13,931 nt of DNA, taken from positions 6,641 through 20,571 of the forward strand of contig DDNW01000134.1 of the NCBI GenBank assembly GCA_002341345.1, given 5' to 3'. Positions within the stretch are counted from its first letter, which is position 1. Each line of letters starts with the position of its first letter. A program made the position numbers and the translations under genes. Shown in pieces: positions 8,252-13,931 of this stretch. The notes under the pieces are model-generated. The model saw only the letters and a list, made by a program, of their open reading frames with translations, ran no database searches and was not told the origin of the DNA. The stretch comes from Erythrobacter sp. UBA2510. GTDB lineage: Bacteria; Pseudomonadota; Alphaproteobacteria; Sphingomonadales; Sphingomonadaceae.

Positions 8252-8279
8252 TTTCGCGCAAGATCAGGAAATCGCGAAA
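8252..8279. repeat. Second inverted repeat upstream of glnBA
   Basis: TTTCGCG (8252-8258) and CGCGAAA (8273-8279) are perfect 7-bp inverted arms, 14 bases apart and about two helical turns centre to centre. The site lies further upstream than the 8217-8238 repeat. It could be another protein-binding site; a function is not shown by sequence alone. Confidence 0.4.
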
Positions 8280-8347
8280 CCCGCAGCACGAATTGATTAT
8301 TTCACGGGCAGCGCATGCCTAAAAATCAGGCAGAAATTGAGTGAGCG

Positions 8348-9277
8348 CTACAGTGCCAGTCCGGCGGTTTCACTCAGGCCCGCCATCAGGTTGAGGTTCT
8401 GGACCGCAGCCCCGCTCGCGCCCTTGCCCAGATTGTCGAGCCTCGCGATCAGGCGCATGTCATGGTCGCCAGCCTTGCCGATGACGAACAGTTCCATGCC
8501 GTCCCATCCTGCGGCATCGGTAGTCAGCAGCAATTCGCCATCGCCGGGCGGTTCCTGGGCGACGGTGACCACGCTGCTGCCGCGGTAGAAATCGGTCAGC
8601 GCGGCACGCACTTTCTCGTGGCCATAGCCGTTCGCCGTGTCGTGCACGGTGAGCGGAACATCGACGATCATCCCGCGGTAAGCGGGCACCACCGACGGCG
8701 CGAAGGTCGGTGGCATCGCCAGTTCGGCATATTCTGCCATTTCGGGCAGATGCTTGTGCTCGACCCCGAGGGCATAGCTGCGAAAGGCCGGGGCTCCCGG
8801 CGCCTCGAAGCGCTCGATCAGCGCCTTCCCGCCGCCCGAATAGCCGGAGAAGCCATAGCAGATAAGCGGCTGTTCCATGGACAGGATCCCTGCCCGGACA
8901 AGCGGTGCGACCAGCGCCAGAAAGCCGGTCGGGTAGCAGCCCGGATTGCTCACCAGCCGTGCATTGGCGATCGCGTCGCGACCGATCAGTTCGGGAAATC
9001 CGTAGGTCCAGCCCGGCGCCACGCGATGCGCGGTAGAGGCGTCGATGATCCGCACCTTGCTGCCCTCTGCCAGGGCGACGGCTTCGCGCGCGGCATCGTC
9101 GTGCAGGCACAGGATCGCGAAATCGGCTTCGTGCAACGCTTCCTGCCGCGCAGACGGATCCTTGCGCCGGTCGTCGTCGAGCATCAGGAGCTCGAACTCG
9201 CTGCGCGGTGCAAGCCGGTCGCGGATTTCGAGACCGGTGGTGCCGGCAGCACCGTCGATGAAGACCTTATGCGCCAT
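8348..9277 (-). CDS. argC: N-acetyl-gamma-glutamyl-phosphate reductase (short type 2 form)
   Basis: ArgC makes N-acetylglutamate semialdehyde from the acyl phosphate with NADPH, the third step of arginine biosynthesis in the cytoplasm. The 309-residue length and N-terminus (VFIDGAAGTTGLEIRDRL, a nucleotide-binding G-x-x-G-x-x-G loop) fit the short type 2 ArgC rather than the roughly 345-residue type 1. The catalytic Cys is C114 in SNPGCYPTG. GYSGGGK follows at about 145-151, and GVEHKHLPEM (171-180) carries the conserved His residues. The ATG at 9275-9277 lies inside the end of the SH3-protein gene, an 11-bp overlap, which implies co-transcription and probably coupled translation. No other arg gene is visible in the window. 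The downstream glnB has its own promoter-like site. Confidence 0.96.
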   Translation of the reverse strand: MAHKVFIDGAAGTTGLEIRDRLAPRSEFELLMLDDDRRKDPSARQEALHEADFAILCLHDDAAREAVALAEGSKVRIIDASTAHRVAPGWTYGFPELIGRDAIANARLVSNPGCYPTGFLALVAPLVRAGILSMEQPLICYGFSGYSGGGKALIERFEAPGAPAFRSYALGVEHKHLPEMAEYAELAMPPTFAPSVVPAYRGMIVDVPLTVHDTANGYGHEKVRAALTDFYRGSSVVTVAQEPPGDGELLLTTDAAGWDGMELFVIGKAGDHDMRLIARLDNLGKGASGAAVQNLNLMAGLSETAGLAL

Positions 9278-9665
9278 GGTCGGAATTCACAGGTTCGAGC
9301 AGGTCAATATGGACATAGCCGACCGGTCCTTCGAGCGAGAGGCAGCCCCAGGCCCATTGCCCGGTAATGTCGAGCAGTTCGAAGCTGTCGCCTTCCATCA
9401 GGACGCAGATTTCCTCGGCCCCCGCCTCGGGCGCGACCAGCAGGGGCGCGCCACCGGGCATTACGCTGCGCGGCTGGGGTACGGCATAATGCGGCACAAA
9501 ATAACGACCGGCGAGACCGATATGCGCGACATCGCCACGCAGGGGCGTGGTCAGCGGATCGGGCCGCGGGGCCGGACCGGCGAGCGAATAGGTGCCGTGG
9601 CTGCGGCTACCCGCCACCGACTCCGTCGCATTCGCGGCCTCTCCGTTCTTGCCTGTCATCGTCAT
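9267..9665 (-). CDS. Standalone bacterial SH3-domain protein
   Basis: This 132-residue protein has a disordered, Ala/Ser-rich N-terminus, a middle part (about 35-60, PLRGDVAHIGLAGRYFVPHY) and an SH3b-like C-terminal half. The latter contains APLLVAPEAGAE, the turn GDSFELLDITGQWAWG and GPVGYVHIDLLEP. This arrangement resembles the N-terminal part of alphaproteobacterial NlpC/P60 cell-wall peptidases, which often sit next to an M17 peptidase gene. Here the reading frame ends directly in argC and no NlpC/P60 catalytic Cys/His domain follows. There is no signal peptide. Such SH3 modules bind peptidoglycan peptides or act as enzyme accessory domains, but the role here is unknown. The ATG at 9665 has no clear ribosome binding site, and a second in-frame ATG lies two codons later. 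It is 48 bp downstream of the peptidase gene. Confidence 0.75.
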   Translation of the reverse strand: MTMTGKNGEAANATESVAGSRSHGTYSLAGPAPRPDPLTTPLRGDVAHIGLAGRYFVPHYAVPQPRSVMPGGAPLLVAPEAGAEEICVLMEGDSFELLDITGQWAWGCLSLEGPVGYVHIDLLEPVNSDHGA

Positions 9666-9713
9666 GCAGGGCCGATAGACACCGGCTACTCGCTCGGCAA
9701 GTCAATCGGTCAA

Positions 9714-11129
9714 TCAACGCCCGCCAAAGCGGTCGCGCAACATGTGGAAAGTGGCGCGCAGGCCCAGCGCGGCACCGCCCTTGGGCCGCCCCGGCTTGGG
9801 TGTGGGACGCCACGCAAAAGTGTCGAAATGCGCCCAGTCGATGGGTGTTCCGTCCTTCTTGGCGCCGACAAATTTGTCGAGGAACAGCGCCGCGATGCTC
9901 GCCCCGGCCATGCCACCGGGCGGGGCGTTATTGACGTCGGCGATGTCGGATTTGAGCATTTCGACATAGCCGGCATGCAGTGGCAGGCGCCAGCACGCAT
10001 CGTCCTGCGCATTGCCTGCGGCCAGCAGCGCCTCGGCGGTCGCATCCTCGCGGGTGAACAGCGCAGGCAGGTCGGGGCCGAGCGCCACGCGCGCCGCACC
10101 GGTCAGCGTGGCGAAATCGACGATCAGCTCGGGCTCGCTCTCGCTGGCATAGGTCAGCGCATCGGCCAGGATCAGTCGCCCCTCGGCATCGGTATTGCCG
10201 ATCTCGACCGACAGGCCCTTGCGGCTGGAGAGCACCTCGCCGGGTCGGAAGGAATTGCCCGCAATCGCATTCTCGACCGCCGGAACCAGGCATTGCAGCC
10301 GCACCTTCAGGCCGCTTTGCATGATCAGGCCCGCCAGCGCGAGGGCATGCGCGCCGCCGCCCATGTCCTTCTTCATCAGCAGCATGCCGGAAGACGGCTT
10401 GATGTCGAGACCGCCCGAATCGAAGGTCACGCCTTTGCCGACAACGGCAATGCGCGGATGCTTGTCGTCGCCCCAGTTCAGTTCGATCAGCCGGGGGGCA
10501 TGTTCGCGCGCCGCCGCACGGCCCACCGCATGGACCATCGGGAACCCGGTCGCCAGCGCATCGCCGCGCACAACCGTCAGCTTCGCGCCATGTGCCCTGG
10601 CGAGCTTTTCCGCCTCCGCCTCCAGCGCGGCGGGGCCCATGTCCTCGGACGGGGTGTTGACCAGATCGCGCACCAGCGCGACGGCCTGCGCCTCGGCCTG
10701 CGCGAAGTCGATCGTACCGACATCGCGCGTCAGCAGCACGCGCGGCCCTTCGGGCTCGTCATCCTGCTTGTAGCGGGCAAAGCAGTATTGCGCGGTCTGC
10801 CAGCCGTGGAGTGCCACGCCCGGCTCGGCCCCGGCGCGGCGATAGGTGCCCGCAGGCAGCACTTCGGCCAGCTTGGCCATGCACCAGCTCGACAAATCGT
10901 CGGGGTTGGCGACGCCGCCGACCGCGAACCAGCCCGGCCCGTCCTTCGTATCGTCGGGTACGATGGCAGTTTCAAAACCGCCGCCCGTAAATTTCTGCGC
11001 CGCCAGCGCCGCACGCTGCGGGCCGCTCAATCCCTTGGCGAAGGCTTCGAAGCCCGCCTTGTTGACGAGGTGGATATCAATCGCGTCCTGTCCGCGATCC
11101 GGCTGAATGAGGTCTGTTGCGATGGGCAT
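9714..11129 (-). CDS. M17 leucyl aminopeptidase family protein
   Basis: This is a cytosolic, two-metal aminopeptidase of family M17, removing N-terminal residues from peptides. With the start at 11129 it has 471 residues. The metal and catalytic residues of E. coli PepA have clear counterparts: K232 and D237 in GKGVTFDSGG, K244 in DIK, D255 in MKKDMGG, and D314, E316 and R318 in the hallmark NTDAEGRL. The N-terminal third is the more variable regulatory domain. An in-frame ATG at 11171 would add 14 residues. I prefer 11129 because residues from MPIATDLIQPDRGQ look like the usual family start, and neither start has a strong ribosome binding site. Substrate preference (PepA- or PepB-like) cannot be decided. 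It heads the peptidase-SH3-argC group and is divergent from the lipoprotein gene at 11177. Confidence 0.93.
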   Translation of the reverse strand: MPIATDLIQPDRGQDAIDIHLVNKAGFEAFAKGLSGPQRAALAAQKFTGGGFETAIVPDDTKDGPGWFAVGGVANPDDLSSWCMAKLAEVLPAGTYRRAGAEPGVALHGWQTAQYCFARYKQDDEPEGPRVLLTRDVGTIDFAQAEAQAVALVRDLVNTPSEDMGPAALEAEAEKLARAHGAKLTVVRGDALATGFPMVHAVGRAAAREHAPRLIELNWGDDKHPRIAVVGKGVTFDSGGLDIKPSSGMLLMKKDMGGGAHALALAGLIMQSGLKVRLQCLVPAVENAIAGNSFRPGEVLSSRKGLSVEIGNTDAEGRLILADALTYASESEPELIVDFATLTGAARVALGPDLPALFTREDATAEALLAAGNAQDDACWRLPLHAGYVEMLKSDIADVNNAPPGGMAGASIAALFLDKFVGAKKDGTPIDWAHFDTFAWRPTPKPGRPKGGAALGLRATFHMLRDRFGGR

Positions 11130-11176
11130 GAGAATCCGCTTGCCCGTTCGCTCCGCATTTGGGAAGGCCATGCGCG

Positions 11177-12001
11177 ATGATGGGAAGGAATCGCTGCATT
11201 TTGCTGGGCCTGCTGGCCGGGTTGGCGGTAACCGGGTGCAACGACGGCACGGCCCCGGTGGCGCAGCCTAGCGCCAGTTCCGGTACCAGCGTCACGGCAA
11301 GTCCTGCGCCCAGCGCCACCCCGGTCCCGGCGGGTGCGCGCAGCATCTCCGAAGAAACCGACGATTTCCTGTTCGAATATGCCTATCCGGCAGAGGCGGG
11401 CAATATCCCCGAGTTGGCCAAGCTGCTCGATTCGCGGCTGACCCGGCAGCGCGACCGGCTGGCGGCGCAGGCGGTGGAGGGGCGTGAGGCCGCGCGCGAC
11501 AACGGCTTTCCCTATAACAAATATTCCATCGAAACCTTATGGGAGCGGGTCGCGGATATTCCCGGCTACCTGAGCATGTCGGCCGAAATTTCCAGCTATA
11601 CCGGCGGTGCGCATGGCAATTTCGGCTTCGATTCGCTGGTGTGGGACAAGGAGCAGGCGATCGCGCTCGAGCCGGAAGCCATGTTCACTTCGCCCGAGGC
11701 ACTGGATGCGGCGCTCAAAGAGCCCTTGTGCGAGGATCTGCAGGTCGAACGAGCCAAGCGCCGTGGCGAGGAGTATCAGGCCGACTCGGGCGGCATGTTC
11801 GACGAATGCGTGGCATTGGCCGATACGACGATCCTGCTCGGTTCGGGCGGGGGCAAGAAATTCGACCGGATCGGCGTGCAGATCGGCCCCTATGTCGCCG
11901 GGCCATGGGCCGAGGGAACTTACGAGTTTACCTTCCCGGTAACCGAGAAAGTCCTCGAAGCGGTGACAGAGCCGTACAAGGATGCTTTCGCCAAACCCTG
12001 A
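11177..12001 (+). CDS. DUF4163/DUF3298 (RsiV-like) lipoprotein
   Basis: This 274-residue predicted lipoprotein begins with Arg/Asn, a hydrophobic stretch (CILLGLLAGLAV) and a lipobox VTGC with the acylated Cys at residue 21. A Ser/Ala/Pro/Thr-rich linker (about 30-55) leads to the folded part. The latter starts with an EETDDFLFEYAYP strand and contains SSYTGGAHGNFGFDSLVWD, the hallmark of the DUF3298/DUF4163 fold seen in RsiV, PdaC and related envelope proteins, some of which bind lysozyme or act on peptidoglycan. The function here is unknown; the location should be the periplasmic side of a membrane. Start choice: the frame also opens with TTG at 11159, but GGGAAGG at 11161-11167 is well placed for ATG 11177. 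Only 47 bp separate this start from the divergent peptidase start, so promoters must be very compact or lie inside the neighbouring coding sequences. Confidence 0.85.
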   Translation: MMGRNRCILLGLLAGLAVTGCNDGTAPVAQPSASSGTSVTASPAPSATPVPAGARSISEETDDFLFEYAYPAEAGNIPELAKLLDSRLTRQRDRLAAQAVEGREAARDNGFPYNKYSIETLWERVADIPGYLSMSAEISSYTGGAHGNFGFDSLVWDKEQAIALEPEAMFTSPEALDAALKEPLCEDLQVERAKRRGEEYQADSGGMFDECVALADTTILLGSGGGKKFDRIGVQIGPYVAGPWAEGTYEFTFPVTEKVLEAVTEPYKDAFAKP

Positions 12002-12076
12002 GGGTTGAGCATTCACCGGTTAGCGGTCTCGCCGCTGCCTCTCGCATTGGAGCGCCTTAGTCGCTACATCCAGCGC

Positions 12077-12901
12077 ATGACCGAATATCAGACCGTCACC
12101 GCCGATACCTCCGTCTACCGCGACGGCACGATCAAACTGCATGGGCCCGAAGGTTTCGCGGGCATGCGCAAGGCCGGACGTCTTGCTGCCGAAATCCTCG
12201 ATGCGCTGGCGGACAAGGTCGAACCAGGCGTCACCACCGGCGAACTGGACGATCTGGTGCGCGAAATGACGCTCGACGGCGGCGCTGTCCCCGCCACGCT
12301 TGGCTATCGCGGCTATACACATAGCTGCTGCATCTCGATCAACCATGTCGTGTGCCACGGCATCCCCTCGGACAAGCGGCTTAAGGACGGGGACATCGTC
12401 AATATCGACGTCACCCCGCTGCTCGATGGCTGGCATGGCGATTCGAGCCGCATGTTCCTGGTCGGCGACGTCTCGATCAAGGCGAAGCGGCTGGTTGATG
12501 TGACTTATGAATGCCTGATGCTCGGGATCGAGAAAGCGCAACCCGGTGCGCGGCTGGGCGATATCGGCGCGGCGATCCAGCAACATGCCGAGAGCCAGCG
12601 CTATGGCGTGGTCCGCGAATTCTGCGGCCATGGGCTGGGGCGGCTGTTCCACGATGCGCCTGAGGTCGTCCATGCGGGGCGCGCCGGCACCGGTCCGGAA
12701 TTACGGCCCGGCATGTTCATGACGATCGAGCCGATGATCAACCTCGGCCGTCCGCAGGTGAAGCTGCTGTCCGACGGCTGGACGGCGGTGACCCGCGACA
12801 AGAGCCTGTCGGCGCAGTTCGAACACTCGATCGGCATCACCGAAACGGGCAACGAGATCTTCACGAAGAGTCCCACGGGCCGCGATCACCCGCCCTACTA
12901 A
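12077..12901 (+). CDS. map: Type I methionine aminopeptidase
   Basis: This enzyme removes the initiator methionine from nascent proteins in the cytoplasm. At 274 residues it is the usual type I size. All five metal ligands of the pita-bread fold are present: D111 and D122 in NIDVTPLLDGWHGDSS, H185 in CGHGLG, E218 in TIEPM and E249 in QFEHSI. The substrate-contacting H90 lies in INHVVCHG. I chose the ATG at 12077 (MTEYQTVTAD) because the in-frame extension back to 12005 is not family-like, although no clear ribosome binding site precedes 12077. The gene follows the lipoprotein by 75 bp and precedes the cytochrome lipoprotein by 90 bp, all on the same strand, so shared transcription is possible. 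The identification is secure. Confidence 0.97.
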   Translation: MTEYQTVTADTSVYRDGTIKLHGPEGFAGMRKAGRLAAEILDALADKVEPGVTTGELDDLVREMTLDGGAVPATLGYRGYTHSCCISINHVVCHGIPSDKRLKDGDIVNIDVTPLLDGWHGDSSRMFLVGDVSIKAKRLVDVTYECLMLGIEKAQPGARLGDIGAAIQQHAESQRYGVVREFCGHGLGRLFHDAPEVVHAGRAGTGPELRPGMFMTIEPMINLGRPQVKLLSDGWTAVTRDKSLSAQFEHSIGITETGNEIFTKSPTGRDHPPY

Positions 12902-12915
12902 GGTTCGTTGCTGAA

Positions 12916-12938
12916 TGCGCCAAAGTTGATCTGGCGCA
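12916..12938. repeat. Hairpin between map and the cytochrome gene
   Basis: TGCGCCA (12916-12922) and TGGCGCA (12932-12938) form a 7-bp stem with a 9-nt loop shortly after the map stop. There is no U-tract afterwards, so it is at most a weak or Rho-assisted stop or an mRNA-stability hairpin. Confidence 0.35.
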
Positions 12939-12991
12939 ATGAAGCGGCGCCGTTCGGCTGGCATTGTCGGGTTCAATCAGGAGTAGCACCG

Positions 12992-13369
12992 ATGTCGCCT
13001 TTCAGCCGCCTTCTCGTCCTTGCCATTGCCCCGCTTTCGCTCGCGGGTTGTCAGACCCCGGATGAGAGTGTGCAGCTCGCCAGCGCGAGCGATAGCGAAG
13101 AACTTACGCCCGCACATGCGCTGGCGCAGGCAGCCTGCGGATCGTGCCACTCGGTCGAACCCTATGGCCTCTCTCCGGTGGCGGTCGCGCCCGAATGGCC
13201 GATGATCGCCAACACGCCCGGTCTTACGCGCGATACTTTGGTCCGCTGGCTGAGCGATGCGCATAATTATCCGGAAGACATGGACTTCTATCTCGACGAG
13301 GAAGAGGTCTCGATGCTCGCCGACTATATGCTTTCGCTCAAGCGCGAGGACTATAAACCCTCTATGTGA
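12992..13369 (+). CDS. Small c-type cytochrome lipoprotein
   Basis: This 125-residue protein has a lipoprotein signal peptide (lipobox LAGC, Cys20), a short acidic Ser/Ala linker and one haem-attachment motif CGSCH (C49, C52, H53). Tyr/Pro-rich residues follow, and M97 in YPEDMDF is the best candidate for the second axial haem ligand. The C-terminal helix EEVSMLADYMLSLK matches class I cytochromes. It should be a membrane-tethered monohaem electron carrier or small-domain protein on the periplasmic side; partners are unknown. The ATG at 12992 is chosen because CAGGAG lies 8 bases upstream and the signal peptide starts there. The cytochrome-maturation gene ccmB lies close by on the opposite strand. 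The stop overlaps the end of the convergent DUF123 gene by 8 bp. Confidence 0.87.
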   Translation: MSPFSRLLVLAIAPLSLAGCQTPDESVQLASASDSEELTPAHALAQAACGSCHSVEPYGLSPVAVAPEWPMIANTPGLTRDTLVRWLSDAHNYPEDMDFYLDEEEVSMLADYMLSLKREDYKPSM

Positions 13370-13790
13370 GGGGAGGTTGGAGCAATAGCAGATGGGCGGG
13401 GCAGTGCTTGCAATCGCTGCTCCCAAAACCTTCGACGGGCGGCAAAGCGCCTGCGTCGGAGCATAGCCGCTGAACTAAAGTACATTCGGAGCCTCCCGGA
13501 AAGGCGAGTGCACTTATGCTGCTCGCGGCGAGGGTCAACTGGTCGACATGCCAGTGCAGCTTCTTTTCCCGGCGCAGGTGCCGGGCCACGCGCGCGGCAA
13601 TCCCGCCGGGACCATTTGCGGAGCCGCAATAGGCATAGGTTCCGGGCATCAGCGAGAAGGCCCGGTTCCCGATGGTACCGCTCAGCACCTGTTCGAGTTC
13701 GATCAGCAACAGATAAGCGCCAGAGGTTTTGGGAGCTCCGGTCAGGCCATCGGGAAACAACGAGCCTACCCGCTCCGCCGCGTCACTCAT
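13362..13790 (-). CDS. DUF123 / GIY-YIG-like nuclease family protein
   Basis: This 142-residue protein matches the DUF123 family, a diverged relative of the GIY-YIG nuclease fold that is also found fused to some endonuclease III proteins. Family landmarks include GAYLLLIEL (24-32, replacing G-I-Y), PGTYAYCGSANGPGGIAARVARHLR (split as PGTYAYCGSA at 49-58 and GPGG...ARHLR, with a conserved Arg), LHWHVDQL, SECTLVQRL (E102) and a terminal GFGSSDC...HCPAHL carrying Cys/His residues. Whether it cuts DNA is not known; the conserved Arg and Glu are kept, but the first motif is altered. The ATG at 13788-13790 overlaps the TGA of ccmB in an ATGA arrangement, pointing to coupled translation. Nothing in the sequence ties it functionally to cytochrome maturation. 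Confidence 0.85.
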   Translation of the reverse strand: MSDAAERVGSLFPDGLTGAPKTSGAYLLLIELEQVLSGTIGNRAFSLMPGTYAYCGSANGPGGIAARVARHLRREKKLHWHVDQLTLAASSISALAFPGGSECTLVQRLCSDAGALPPVEGFGSSDCKHCPAHLLLLQPPLT

Positions 13791-13931
13791 CCTTCGCGGG
13801 ATGCGCGGATCGCCGCACCCCCGGCAAAGGGCGCGATGGCGACGAGCACCAGGCTGATCGCGCCCGCCAGCGCCAGCCCGCCTTCGCCGCCGGTCGAAAG
13901 CGCGCCCGCGCCGAAGATCAGCAGCGGCACC
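13787..13931 (-). CDS. ccmB: Haem exporter protein CcmB (C-terminal fragment, runs off the window)
   Basis: The last 47 codons are visible on the minus strand, ending with TGA at 13787-13789. They begin VPLLIFGAGAL, a strong match to the P-V-L-I-F segment of CcmB. A hydrophobic helix follows (LALAGAISLVLVAIAPF), then GGAAIRAS, like the A-A-A-L-R ending of the family. CcmB is the membrane subunit of the CcmABC transporter complex that delivers or releases haem for cytochrome c maturation. The fragment is short, so the call rests on these segments and on the nearby c-type cytochrome gene. It overlaps the downstream DUF123 start by 4 bp. Confidence 0.72.
   Translation of the reverse strand, partial: VPLLIFGAGALSTGGEGGLALAGAISLVLVAIAPFAGGAAIRASREG

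Noticed and set aside
8312..8332. TGCCT/AGGCA hairpin after argC considered as its terminator
   Set aside because: The stem is only 5 bp and there is no U-tract after it on the minus strand.
9045..11180. 711-codon open frame on the plus strand
   Set aside because: It lies antisense to argC, the SH3 gene and the M17 peptidase. Its Arg/Gln/His-rich, repetitive content is typical of antisense frames in high-GC DNA, and the opposite strand has clear protein families.
12916..12938. Hairpin after map considered as a Rho-independent terminator
   Set aside because: There is a 7-bp stem but no following U-tract on either strand, so it is listed only as a repeat.

Overview
This looks like an ordinary chromosomal segment of a high-GC alphaproteobacterium, probably of the Sphingomonadales (Erythrobacter or Sphingomonas type). 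That placement is an inference from protein style and gene order (a TamB-like protein, glnB-glnA, an M17 peptidase beside a short SH3 protein, CcmB). I found no rRNA, tRNA, CRISPR array, insertion sequence or phage block.

Layout: (1) 2-4033, plus strand: the 3' part of tamB, running off the left edge. (2) 4030-4653, minus strand: an orphan GH24 lysozyme that overlaps the tamB end tail to tail. (3) 4654-6090: an AT-rich spacer followed by a plus-strand sulfotransferase (5037-5954). Its composition differs from its neighbours, so it may be acquired. (4) 6091-7998, minus strand: a nitrogen-assimilation operon, glnB then glnA, ending in a strong hairpin terminator that can also stop the sulfotransferase transcript. 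Upstream of glnB lies a good sigma-54-type promoter and, further up, two clear inverted repeats. (5) 8348-11129, minus strand: an M17 leucyl-aminopeptidase-family gene, a standalone bacterial SH3 protein and argC (arginine biosynthesis), tightly packed and probably co-transcribed. (6) 11177-13369, plus strand, head to head with the peptidase: a DUF4163/DUF3298-type lipoprotein, methionine aminopeptidase (map) and a small c-type cytochrome lipoprotein. (7) 13362-13931, minus strand: a DUF123/GIY-YIG-like protein whose start codon overlaps the stop of ccmB, which runs off the right edge.

Functional themes are envelope biogenesis (TamB, lipoproteins), nitrogen and arginine metabolism (GlnB/GlnA, ArgC), peptide processing (M17, MetAP) and cytochrome c maturation (CcmB near a c-type cytochrome). 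GlnB and GlnA keep their uridylylation and adenylylation tyrosines, so the classical PII/GS cascade is expected to work here.

No wholly new multigene system is evident. The best leads are regulatory: the sigma-54 promoter and inverted repeats before glnBA, a structured glnA 3' UTR that could yield a small RNA, and a hairpin masking the lysozyme ribosome binding site.
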